From the NCBI RefSeq assembly GCF_013426205.1, contig NC_089425.1, positions 3,224,001-3,288,000 of the forward strand: 64,000 nt of DNA. Reading direction: 5' to 3'. The position numbers were made by a program, and so were the translations under genes. Below are positions 1 through 10,671 of this stretch, in pieces; position 1 is the first letter of the stretch, and each line of letters starts with the position of its first letter. The notes beneath the pieces were generated by a model, which saw nothing but the letters and a program-made list of their open reading frames with translations, did no database searches and was not told the DNA's origin. This stretch comes from Metarhizium brunneum. Taxonomy: Eukaryota; Ascomycota; Sordariomycetes; Hypocreales; Clavicipitaceae.

Positions 1-598
1 CGTGGGTGGTGGTCGGATTTACTCCGGCTATATATGCTCTGTTTGGGGGGGGGTTCCTACCCGGGACCTTGGAAGATACACCAATTGATAGTTGGCCAAG
101 ACGTTGTTGAACTCGCCTTTCTTCTGTTTGAAACTGGCGCCATGGTTTTTTTGCTTGGGTTCGCAGATGATGCATTCTTAACTTGCTGATTCGAGTGCTG
201 GCTTTATTCCTTGCGGCGGACACCAGCATCAATTGCAGTCGAAAATAGTAGGCGTTTCTCTGGAAGCGAAAGAAGGTACCAAACGGGCTTGGTGGCGTTT
301 CTTGACTAGAGTGCCCCTGGCGGCCACTCAAGGGCGTGCCAAGTGCATCGTCGATACAGGGCCAGAATTCACGGCCTCCTGCTATCCGAGTACATCAACC
401 TTTTCTACATCAAACTACACCCGAAAACAACACCGTGTCCCCGGCCTGATATCCAGATACGCCAATCTGACTGATTCGTCGGTGGTACACCCATACAAGC
501 TTCACATGACATCACGGCTCACTGCATCATTTATACAATCACCAGGATCTCACCATTCCTACATTCACGGACGTCCACGATACGTCGTGAATTCCATA
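1..598. other. Upstream region of the DNA glycosylase
   Basis: No convincing gene is seen here. A run of nine G lies near 45-53. The glycosylase reading frame stays open upstream to about 233, with an extra in-frame ATG at 506, so part of this stretch may be a leader or an N-terminal extension. The promoter is presumably here but no clear TATA or CCAAT element was recognised. Confidence 0.5.
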
Positions 599-1681
599 AT
601 GGCAGCAACAAGACGCTCATCACGGCTGAGTGCCCAGTCAGACGCAAAGCCATCATCCCCGCAGCCAGAAGACCAGACTGCAAATTCCACACAGAATAAC
701 CGAAAGCGCAAGGCTTCAACATCAAAAGCAACAGCACCAGTCACACCCACAAAGCGACGGACGGAACGTATTCAACCTGTACCACCATCGACACCAACAC
801 CCAGCGCAGCAGGAGCTATTGCCGAGCCAGCAGCAAGCACGAAGCCTCGGACTCACCCAACAATTGCTAGATTAGCTGACCCCCTTGCGACCAATGCGAC
901 GCTCTTGTCGCCAGAGACGTCGAGGGTCGTGGCATTCAAGGACATAGATCTAGGGTCGCCATCTAAGAAGCCCGGTACGAGGATCACTACGGAAAATCTA
1001 CTCGATGTCGCATGTGCGCATCTAATCAGCGTGGACGAGAGGATGCGGCCGCTCGTAGAGCGCAATCACTGCAAAGTATTCTCGCCGGAAGGGCTGGCCG
1101 AGAAGATCGACCCGTTTGAGAGTCTGTCAAGTGGCATCATCTCGCAGCAGGTTTCCGGCGCAGCTGCCAGGTCTATCAAGGCCAAATTCCTGGCGTTGTT
1201 TGACACCCGGGACAGGACGACGCGGTTCCCCCATCCGTCAGAGGTGGCCCCCGTGCCGGTTGAGACGCTCCGTACCGCGGGGCTTTCGCAGCGCAAGGCA
1301 GAGTATATCAAGGGCCTGGCGGAAAAGTTTGCGAATGGCGAGTTGAGCACCGAGATGTTACATGATGCCCCGTATGAGGAACTGGTTGAGAAGTTGATTG
1401 CAGTGCGGGGTTTGGGGAGATGGTCTGTGGAAATGTTTGCCTGCTTCGGATTGAAGAGAATGGATGTGTTTTCTGTCGGGGATCTAGGTGTACAGAGAGG
1501 CATGGCAGCATTTGTTGGAAGGGACGTGGCCAAGTTGAAGTCCAAGGGGGGCAAGTGGAAGTACATGTCTGAGAGGGAGATGTTGGATATATCGGAAAAG
1601 TTTGCGCCATACAGGAGCTTGTTTATGTGGTTGATGTGGAGAGTCGAGGACAGCTACACCGACGTGAGTACCCTGGAGTAG
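599..1681 (+). CDS. MAG1: DNA-3-methyladenine glycosylase (HhH-GPD, Mag1/AlkA type)
   Basis: This is a single-exon gene of 360 aa starting at ATG 599. It should excise 3-methyladenine and other alkylated bases as the first step of base excision repair. Residues 1-90 are a Ser/Pro/Lys/Arg-rich, disordered nuclear-type tail. The HhH-GPD fold follows (about 130-350): the segment with GIISQQVSGAAA, then the helix-hairpin-helix LIAVRGLGRWSVEMF, then VGDLGVQRG, where Asp295 matches the catalytic Asp of the family. The start at 599 was chosen because it begins a typical MAATRRSSR nuclear N-terminus. An in-frame ATG at 506 would add 31 residues that are basic and Ser-rich without acids, so a second organelle-directed form is possible. 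Family assignment is firm; the exact N-terminus is not. Confidence 0.9.
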   Translation: MAATRRSSRLSAQSDAKPSSPQPEDQTANSTQNNRKRKASTSKATAPVTPTKRRTERIQPVPPSTPTPSAAGAIAEPAASTKPRTHPTIARLADPLATNATLLSPETSRVVAFKDIDLGSPSKKPGTRITTENLLDVACAHLISVDERMRPLVERNHCKVFSPEGLAEKIDPFESLSSGIISQQVSGAAARSIKAKFLALFDTRDRTTRFPHPSEVAPVPVETLRTAGLSQRKAEYIKGLAEKFANGELSTEMLHDAPYEELVEKLIAVRGLGRWSVEMFACFGLKRMDVFSVGDLGVQRGMAAFVGRDVAKLKSKGGKWKYMSEREMLDISEKFAPYRSLFMWLMWRVEDSYTDVSTLE

Positions 1682-4600
1682 TGATGGCGTCATTGAATTC
1701 GGCATGCGGCTCCGAACAGCAGACGGGTTCTTCCGTCAGAATGACTCTGTTGCTTTTTTATCATGAAAAGGCAGTTTGTCCTTTCCATTGTCTCCCACGC
1801 CTTGGACTAGCATCCGTACATAATATTATTGTATGGGAGCTGGCAGGAGCTTGTTTCAGATATGTGAATTCCTCTCCCTGGAAACTAGGACTGTTGGCCA
1901 ATATCTATCGAGGCGACAGTCTCAGCCGCCGTTTCGCGCGGTGATTGGGCCATTTGCGCATGGTTGGAAGAGCATTGAACGTTTCAACATGGACACCTTA
2001 TTGCGATAGGCCTGCCATGGGACGCTGAGTCGTCGATCGCACTGCCGATCGAGACGAACCTTGAAATGGATGACAAGCACCGTGTGCATACTAGTTTTGA
2101 ACCTGTACGTGAGATCTGAGAGTAACAAATGGAGGGGAGGCGAGGGGCATGTATTAATACTCGACGACTCATGACGCGAAGGGTGCTGCTGGCACAATAC
2201 GACGCGGCCTCCAACGAGCTCCAACATTGTTGCAATACCAGCGGCAAGGGGTAGGCATTGATACTAGTAGTAGTAGACGTACCAGTACTATTTTTCTCGA
2301 GCATTCCTGGTCTACGTTTTAGCTTCTGCCAAGGTCCAGTCTTCCCGTCGAGCGTCCCAGACTCCGGGATCATGTCCAGGAACAGCTTGAACCGCTACCT
2401 CGTATTAATCAAGGCATGTGAAGCGAGCCCAGCGTGCATGTCTTCCCTACTTAGTATTGCCCCATTCCCTGTAGGCTCTTTGCCTCTGTATACATGTACA
2501 TATGTATGCATGGCTTGAGCGGGTCGGAGTACAAAGGGCTCTGTGCCCTCTGAAGATCGGCCTGGAACACTACCAATGGATTAGATGCGAATACATCGTC
2601 ATACAGGTTTTGGTGGCAGGCGGCTCATTGCCCTTGTTGCATCATGAGGTTTCCAGGCCTTTTGAGCGGGATGGGAATGCTGGTGAGATTACTCATATAA
2701 TAGACCGCCTGATTTTGGCCAGGGTTTTAGGGGAAAAGCTGCCCATAATAATAATAAACAATCGGACCACAAGGGGCAAATCAACACCCAATGATAGATA
2801 TTGGCATTGACTGTACAAGTAAGGAGCAAGACACTGGGCGTGTCTGGAGGAAACATGTTTCGAGCCGACCGTATGTATGTATTGTCAAATTGCCAGGTAT
2901 CCGTAGCGAATTGCTGAATCTACTGCTCCGGACTAATAACCAGCGGCTATTCCGTATTTCCAATCACGAGATAGTAGCGCAAGGATGAGCCATTACTACG
3001 GCAGGTATGATATGCGGCGCAGCATGTTCGAGGACAATGTTAGTCCTTAAAGCATAGCAAACTTTGCTGATCTGGCCCGTTCTGATATGCTCCCTCACCG
3101 GCACTCTAGATATCATTTTTAAGGTTTATTCAGGTCAACTTCTCGCCCCGAAACAAGGATGAGCTGGGCTGGGATTGGCTCTGTTGGATCTCCAAAGATA
3201 TTATGGAGTACTCCGTAGTAGTACGGAGTACGGAGAGGGACATACAGCTACACTGTAACAACCCCCCCTTTTTCCATTGGCACTAGAGCCAGACAATGAA
3301 CTCTGCTCCAAAAAGTGCATCGCTCGAAATGAGATTGGACCATTGGGGTGATAGCAAAAGATCACGATGTGGCTGCGTGGCATCTTCTGCACAGTGAACG
3401 CGAAAGCGCCAAAAAGGAAGCCCAGTTCCCATCAATTGGCAATTGAATTTTTGTCGCAAAACATGGTGATGCGCACATACCAGCTTGCTCGAATACTGAA
3501 GGTTTATGAAGCGCATCGCCAACGCCACAGGGCGGCCTCGCAATCAGCACCATCGATTGCCCTCCGCCGTCCTCACTCGTGGGTGGAAAAAAGCGCATCT
3601 TCGCAGTGAAGGGGGCAATGCACACTTTTAGACGCTGTCGTTTGTATCGTGGTTTTACAATACAGACGTACGTAGTTGATTGTCAAGATAAGGAATCTCA
3701 CTTGCCATTGATGCTTCCCACAACTGCAGCGCAATAGGGAGTACAGGCGATCCCAGGCAGACTGTACCGCTGGTTTGGAAACCTCTATGCGTTACGACAA
3801 GTCATGCCATCAATAGCGTCCCAGAACGAGTCAATACCAAGTTGCCCAGGTGTCGTCTTGAATGTCATTCACTCCCCCTGTCCAGTTGTCCGTAACGTGT
3901 CGTTGGACGTTGGACCTGCACCAGACATCGGGCGTGGCGCCCTGGGTCGCATCCCTTGGAAGCGGCAGCAGGAGCTTGAAGATGAGGAGATGGGCCGGGA
4001 TGGTTCCATGCACTGTAGTATTGAAGTGAGTTCTGTATGCATGACCACCAGTACGGGGCAGTATTAATCTCGGTTTCTCCAGTTGGCCGTCATCTTTGCC
4101 AATTCCAATACTGCACCGGCACGAGGACGCGTATTGCAATCTTGGTGCGAAGGAGCTATCACCCCAATAACACAAGGTCAATTGCCGAGGGTCCGTGGAT
4201 GACCCTGACTATCGACTCTGTACTGCAGATTTTGTCGCACGCGGCAACATTGCTCTAGTGAAGGCTGAGTCAAGATCTTTCTACGGGCCACGGTGCTCGC
4301 TCCCCTCTTCCAGTTGTACATACCTAGGTACCTATACCTTTTCGCCCTCCAACAACAATGCCAGTTACTGGTACGAATGTCACGAGCCGAACAACGCCCA
4401 GGTTGCCGTTTGGGCCGATGGTGGCGCTGGTGGCTGTGGAGCGATTGTGTGAGCCTCTGCCAGGCACCTCATCAACTCGTGTCCACGAGTGGAGTCATGG
4501 TGGGTGCATGGGTGTGTGTGAGAATGGACCGAGTGCGTACTACAGAGTACAATAGTACATATGCTCACATACTGTTCACCAACAACCAGCCTGATGCTCC

Positions 4601-5009
4601 CGGAAGCAGGCATTTTGGTGGTGAATGTGTTGTGAATTGACGGCGTAAACCCATAGACCTTAGTACGGAGAAGGCCAGGTACAATGTCTCCACGGTCGAC
4701 GCCAGATGGACATGCAACTCCACCCCCTCTGGCAAACAGCGGCCTAAGTTGCCAAGTTTGCGGGATTGGCATCCAATTGCTAAAGCACGGCACCCAAAGG
4801 GAGGGTTGAAAGTGCATGCCACACAACCGCCATCCCACACCCCCCTTTTCGCCACAGGTCCCAGCGTGGATGGCTTTGGTCTGTGCCGTTCGGGCCATGT
4901 CGATGGGACCTGGTATTATGGTCTTGTTTGGGGAGCAGCTCGTCCAGGTTGTTTGGCCTGTCCACGGTCCACTTGGTTGAAGCCGGCGAGGACCAGTAGA
5001 AGAAGAAAA
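1682..5009. other. Long intergenic region, no supported gene
   Basis: No reading frame here has recognisable domains or a plausible spliced structure. It holds a (TAG)n stretch at about 2264-2276, a palindromic tract built from TACTCCGTA/TACGGAGTA at 3203-3237, a single TACGGAG at about 4662-4670, and a TACCTAGGTACCTA tract near 4320-4337. The right end leads into the pyrimidine-rich leader of the ecm33 gene. Confidence 0.5.
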
Positions 5010-5271
5010 GACCTGGGTGTGTTTCCTCCTTGTCCATGCATCTTCCTCCTCCTTCTCTTCCTCCCGCCGTCGTCTTTCGTTGTCGTCGCCGTCGTGTCAT
5101 CGTTTCAAAATTTCGATTCCTGCCGTTCGTTCGCTAGGTTCCTTATCGCCCTTTTTTTTTAATACGTGTCAACCTATTTCTTGCCCAACTCTTGAAGCCA
5201 CTGGCAAGGCGGTATACTTACTTTTCTTTGACCTTGGAATCCAAGTTGGCAAGCAGAATTGACTTTGGACG
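5010..5271 (+). promoter_or_regulatory. Probable promoter and first untranslated exon of ecm33
   Basis: A CT-rich tract (about 5015-5100 and beyond, rich in TCCTCC and CTTC) is typical of the core promoter and transcription start of strongly expressed filamentous fungal genes. It is followed at 5272 by a good splice donor (GTACGT), which suggests that this stretch is transcribed as a non-coding first exon. The transcription start itself cannot be placed by eye. Confidence 0.4.
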
Positions 5272-5799
5272 GTACGTCTCGAACGTTGTTTCGGCATCGC
5301 ACCCGCAGCCACATCTGTGGCTCCCTCAGTTTCCAATCCTCACAATTTCTATCTCCATTGCCTTTCGTACCTGCCGCCTTTGCTTCCCTCGCTCCCTCCT
5401 TCCCTCTTTCCCTAAATCAGTGTCCCATTCCCGGTGGCTGTCCTTTGCAAGTCGGTCTTGCCCAAACGCTCGTGCTCTCTCAGCAACCTCCTTTCGACAC
5501 TTGCCTCGGGCTTCGTGACTTGGGTCGCGACTTGCGCCGTGAACGACACACCCAGCCAGAAAATCCTTCCTCGAATCTTGCATCATTGGGACGCAATCTG
5601 CTTCGACAAACATTCTTTGCCAGCTGTCGAAGCCCTTTTTGGACTGCAGCCGATAGAGTTTTATATACACCAGAAATCAATCAAAGTCAGCAACCGTTGA
5701 AGCCCTGAACATTCTATCCCCCAGCAATCACGTTTGCACGATCGCATCGTTCGCCACGTCACCGTCCGTATCAGTTGGTTACTAATAATTCTTTTGTAG
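5272..5799 (+). other. Probable 5'-UTR intron of ecm33
   Basis: The donor GTACGT lies at 5272. A perfect TACTAAT branch site lies at 5780-5786, 13 bases before a pyrimidine-preceded TAG acceptor that ends at 5799. Only seven leader bases separate the acceptor from the ATG at 5807. The acceptor half is very strong. The donor is the best candidate upstream but others are possible, so the left boundary is less sure. The intron would be about 528 bp, far longer than the coding introns of the window. Confidence 0.55.
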
Positions 5800-5806
5800 A
5801 TAAACA

Positions 5807-7104
5807 ATGCATTCTGTCAAGCTTTTCTCGGCCGTCTTGGCTGTTGCTGGCGTCGCTTCCGGTGAGAAGCCCTATTCTCGCTTAACTCTTTGGACATCTT
5901 TCATGTTCTAATGATGAAACAGCTGCCACTACCTGCTCTAAGGACATCAAGGTTACCCAGCCCACACCCGTCATCGACTGCGATGTTGTCGACGCAGATA
6001 TCATTGTCGACTCGAGCGTCTCGGGCAGCTTGAGCATCGAGGGTCCTAAACAAATCAAGGGTGACTTGATTATCAACAACGCCACGCAACTTGTTGGCAT
6101 TACTTCGTCGTCCATCAACGCTATTGGGGGCACTCTTCGCTTGCAAGGTCTTCAGCTTCTTAGCTCTTGCAACCTGCAATCATTGAAGTCTGTCGAGAAT
6201 CTGGAGTTGATTAATCTCGCCCAGCTCAGCGGGTTGACACTTGGTACCACTGGTGTCACCAAGGCTTCATCCATCAAGATTCAGGACACCTTCATCAGCG
6301 ATCTTAGCGGCCTTAACGTCGCTTCCGCCGACAATATCACCATTGCCAATAACGGCCGCCTTAACTCGTTCGAGTCAAAGATCGAGAACATTACCTACAC
6401 ACTATCTGTTGTGGACAACGCTGGTAGCATGAAAATTGTCATGTCGCAGCTTCAATCCGCAGGCATACTCGACTTCCGATCCATCAAGAGCTTTGATGCT
6501 CCTCTCTTGGAGACTGCCAACCGTCTTAGCTTCCAGGAGAGCCCAGATCTGCTATCCGTTTCTGCCAACAACTTGACTCAAATCAAGGACTCTCTTACGC
6601 TGGACAACAACAAGAAGCTTGCTAACATTTCCTTCACTTCTCTGGAGAAGATCAACGGTGACATGACCATCCGCAACAACACTGCTCTCTTGAAAATCAA
6701 TCAGTTTCCCAAGCTGAAGACGATTGGAGGTGCTATACTTTGCGCTGGTAGCTTTGACACGTAAGCATAAGATTCGGGTCATACCTGTTCTAATTGTGCC
6801 TTTTGTACTAACTGCATAATCTTGCAACAGTGTCGAGATGCCTGAGCTTAACGACATCAAGGGCGCCGTGACCGTGACTTCCACCACCGATATCTCCGAC
6901 TTCTGCGGTTTCTTCGATGATCTGGCGAAGAAGAAGGCTATCCAGGGCAAGGAGTCTTGCACCTCCAACAACGCAAAGGCTAATGAGGGCGGCAAGGGTG
7001 GCACTTCTGGCGGTAACAAGACCGATTCTGCCGCCATGAGCCTTGGTGTCAACCACGCCTTGTTGGGCTTTGCCGCTGTTGCTGGTTTTGCGCAATTGAT
7101 CTAA
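5807..7104 (+). CDS. ecm33: GPI-anchored cell-wall protein Ecm33 (Sps2 family)
   Basis: There are three coding exons, 5807-5861, 5923-6760 and 6831-7104 (introns 61 and 70 bp), giving 388 aa. Ecm33 proteins sit on the plasma membrane and in the wall through a GPI anchor and are needed for wall integrity and hyphal morphology; their molecular activity is unknown. Residues 1-19 form a signal peptide (MHSVKLFSAVLAVAGVASA). The body is built of receptor-L-type leucine-rich repeats with recurring N-x-L/I-x-x-I units and many NxT/S glycosylation sites. The end has a Gly/Ser/Asn-rich stretch (GGKGGTSGGNK) followed by a hydrophobic tail ending GFAQLI, a GPI-attachment signal. The short first coding exon carries just the signal peptide. 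Length fits the ~400-residue family. Confidence 0.93.
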
Positions 7105-7942
7105 GACACCCGGATAGAAAAGTATACGACTTTAGTGATGTTGGCGTCGTTCAGCTGTTCTTCCACATATTTTCAGTCTTTTCTTTAACCGGTAGTGCGT
7201 GGTATATTCCCTGCCTCACCTGTAGAAGGGCAGGTTGAGGGCCCAAGACGAACATGGCCAGTGTACGTCTCATACATGCTAGGACTTAATAATGGATTGT
7301 ATTTGATTCTTCTTGTAAAACGACTAGGAGTCATAATCCGTTACTGTTTTCCCTCTCGTGAATGACTTCCCACACCAGGACAGTCAGTCATTAGCGATAC
7401 TAGTTCATACCAAATGAGTCAGTCAGCTTTGATCGTTTTGGACCTGTGCTAGCTATTTTTGGCCATAGAATACTGTCGGCCCAGGTACCAGAAACCTAAA
7501 AAATGTTCGTCGCCAAGCAACGGCAGTATGGGGTGTGCAGCATTCCAAAGGCGTGCAAATACAGACCGACCTAGTGACGATGCTTGTCCCGCAAGGACTG
7601 AGAGTTGTGGGCTGTGCCACCATCACAACCAGGGGTGAAGAACAGCACAATTATGACGTCCTTGTCTCTGTTTGTACTACGATGCCCTATGGCACCTTGA
7701 TATGTTCATTTGAAGCACGTAGCCCCCATAACTGTCGCTTCTCTGGTTGACTATTGGAACAAAAGCGTGCATGGCATCTAGAACACGATGTTGGTGTTGC
7801 GAAACAATATCAGTGCACTGCCCATGACGTCGACATGACGCGTTACGGAGTGGTACTAGTGTATATATGAAACCGTTGTGTATCTGTAAGGCACATACGC
7901 CCTTTGGTATGTACTATCCTGATATACCAATGTGAGAAGATG
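7105..7942. other. Convergent 3' intergenic region (ecm33 / SPF45-like)
   Basis: This lies between two genes that transcribe toward each other, so it should hold both 3' UTRs. No gene is supported. It contains one TACGGAGT-type element at about 7843-7858. Confidence 0.5.
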
Positions 7943-9639
7943 TCACCGGACATTGTATATACTTTTCTCAAATGCTTCCGAATCATAGAATTTAGGTATT
8001 ATCGTGTTGCCGTTGAATACACGACCATCTAGCTCGTTCACTGCCTGCGTGTCATGTTTAGCAGTTACATTTGGCGAAAGGACTTGGAATATAGTGCAAG
8101 ATACATACTCGCAAAGCGGAGACCTGGTCTGTAAATTTTATGAATACTTGACGAGTAGGCTGATCAATATAGAGACGTTCCACACGGCCATACTGCAGCA
8201 TGAGTTAGTGAATAGTTGCAGGGGAATGAGTTGTCATGGAGTGGGAATGCTCACTTTTTCTCCGCACTCCTCTCCGATTTCCTGTCCCAGGCCATCGGCA
8301 ATCTCGGCCTGTAGATCGGGCATGTTCTCCAACATGTTCTGCAAGACGATAACGTCGCTCATGGCGCCGAACTTGCCGGCCGATTCTTTGCTCTTGGAGC
8401 CGATAATTCTGCCTTTGCCCCCGGGTTCTGCCCACCCGCCGCCGTCGGCATCGGCTTTCTTGCGGCGTTTCTCGACCTGTGCCCGGAGAGGGTTGATGAT
8501 GCCGGTCTCATTGGCGCCGAGGCCGGTCCCTTGCGTCCAGCCGTATTTGGACATGAGGCGGTGGGCGAAATCGGCCTGGCCAGGACGATTTGAACGTTGC
8601 TGAGCCTCTGGTTCTCCGATTTCATCTTCGTCGTTGCCGCCGAGGGTTGGTGGTGGGGAGTAGGCATCGCCTTCTTCGCGAGAGTCTGTGGGTTGAGTGT
8701 AGTGGACTGGGGCACGAGATATGGTTGCCGAGTCTGCGGGTGGTGGAGGCGGAGGAAGCACGTCTGTTTGTGTGGGCGGTGAAGGCGGCGGTGGAGGTTG
8801 ATTATTTGAAGACAAGGCCATGCGGCGGGCGTAGGCATCATCGGCGCTTTCATCTGGTGGCGGCGCTTCTGGTGGTGATTCAGGGGGTGGTGGTACGAAG
8901 GAGTATGAAGGGGGAGGTGCGAATTGGTCTGAACTTGAGTTAGCAATGGACATACAAAATGACGGTCACGGAGAGAAGAGCAAAACTTACTTGACGGCAC
9001 TGGTCTCGAATCGTCGTCCTCATCGTCTGATATATCGCTTTCATCCGCTTTTTTCCTGTGACGATAGAGCAGTGCTTTCCACTCTCTCACTTCGTCTATC
9101 TTTTCATCACTTTTCAAGTACTCGTCAATGTTGGTTGGTCTAGCCGGATCATATATCTCATCCCAGTCTGTTTCGGCTTGGATCTGCTGCAGCTTCTTCT
9201 TCTTCTTCCGACCGCCACGCTGGCGCTTCTCACCAACGCCATAACGCCATTCATCTTCCTCCGTTGCGGCCCAGTCAGCAAGAGTACTCTTAGCGGGCTG
9301 CCCAGCAGTTGCGGCCGTTGAGGCCATCGGGGCATGGGGTGCTGATTGAGCTGCATTTGTGCTTAGATCCGCAGTGCCTACTGAGTTTGAAGCTGGTATT
9401 GGCTTTGGAAATGTGGTGCCTTTTGCCTTGGCTGCCTGTTTAACGGGGAGACGACGGATGGGCTGAAACCGCAGAGCTGGATCCAGAGACTTCTTGGCTT
9501 CGGCAGCCGATTCAGCTTGACCGTATAAGACTGGAGCGGAGGATATTGTGGCCTGGGGAGCCGGATCATTGGGATCCAAGAGGTTGTCATAGAGCGAGAA
9601 TGGCGTCTTCGATGGCGGAGGAGGAGGTGGTGCAGCCAT
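7943..9639 (-). CDS. SPF45/RBM17-type splicing factor with G-patch and UHM (DRT111-like)
   Basis: Four exons on the minus strand (9639-8991, 8928-8255, 8192-8109, 8044-7943) give 502 aa. SPF45 proteins act in 3' splice-site choice in the spliceosome; plant DRT111 was first described as a DNA-repair protein. The N-terminus (MAAPPPPPPSKTPFSLYDNLL) is the family signature; low-complexity Pro-rich stretches follow. A G-patch lies at about 335-378 (ADFAHRLMSKYGWTQGTGLG). The C-terminal RRM-like UHM covers about 407-500, with the acidic helix (LGQEIGEECGEK) and the R477-x-F479 motif (GRVF) that binds ULM tryptophans in this class. The last two exons are short, and the second exon runs open past its donor to a false stop at 8234, so a model without splicing would lose the UHM. 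All four junctions keep frame. The gene shares its promoter region with the Dbp5 gene. Confidence 0.9.
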
Positions 9640-10671
9640 CGCGACTTTCCGGCGCCAATAAGCGCGGTTGCAGGTGATGAATATCCAAGTTGGCCTTTCA
9701 GCGATATTACGAATCAAGGCTGTGCGCCGTCATTGGAAACGCGAAGAGCTGGATTCTACAAAGGGATCTTCGATGCTCGTTTTGGGCGAAGTGAAAACCT
9801 GCAGGCGAATATTGAATCTTGAATATCACTTTCAGCCTTTGAGTCCTTCAACTTGGGTGTTGTGGCCCAGACGTCCAGTGCCAGCCGGATAAACGGCGGG
9901 TCGGGGTTGCACACGGTGACACAGAGACACAGCGCAGTGTTGCCAAGCGACCTGGGCATCAGTGTGCGAAGGTGCAGGTTTTGTAGCGGACCGGGATGTG
10001 GGCCAATAAGAAGCCAATAATTAAAAGATACTTATTTATATTAATAAATAATACAAGAATATAAGTACCAGTAAATATATATAAAAATACACTACTCTAC
10101 TGTAATTAGATTTGGCAATAAAGGTATTAATAAGTATAGCGCGAAAGTGGGTCCGCTACATAGCCTGCACCTTCGCACACTCAATGGCATCAGAGGAACT
10201 GGCACGGGGACATCTTGAGCTTCTGTGCCCCGCCAAACCCCGCCAAAATTTCTACCGTCGTTGCGCTTGCCCCAAGCTGCTGGGTAGGGAAAAAATTTAT
10301 TAGAGGATTGAGTTGACTCTCCTCTCTTTAGCTAACAGCATTGAATGACAGTGCCTTTTGTGTCAGCCTAGCCCCGTTTTGGGCAGGCACCACCTACCCC
10401 CAAACATTGCCTTCTTACATACAACATTGAACTTTCACCTTCTCGCCACTAGAGGACGCAGCAATTTCTAGAGTTGCCTATTTCACCACCAGCCCTCCCA
10501 GGCAGTTCTGACTTACGCCTTTGTTCTTTAGTTACCAATATATCGACTATCACCACACCCGACGGAGCGAGCGATTGGCCTCCCCACATTGATCTGGCGA
10601 TAACAATCGATCTTGAACCAGTGTGGCGTCTATAAATATCTAAACATCTGTCGAATATCACTACGATCACA
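9640..10671. promoter_or_regulatory. Divergent promoter region with an inserted inverted-repeat element
   Basis: This 1 kb region lies between the SPF45-like gene (-) and the DBP5 gene (+) and must hold both promoters. The middle is occupied by a TIR element (9962-10180). The right part, 10310-10670, is C/T-rich leader sequence of DBP5. No gene is supported. Confidence 0.5.
9962..10180. mobile_element. MITE-like element, copy 1
   Basis: This 219 bp element is bounded by 30-base terminal inverted repeats that match except at two positions. The left end begins GTGTGCGAAGGTGCAG and continues to TGTAGCGGAC; the right end is its complement (ending CTTCGCACAC). The interior (10020-10130) is strongly A+T-rich and non-coding. 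A second copy lies at 48001-48220 with the same termini and alignable interior. Size, TIRs, AT-rich core and promoter location fit a non-autonomous DNA transposon. A possible 3-base target duplication (TCA) flanks this copy but is too short to be decisive. No transposase was seen in the window. Confidence 0.75.
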
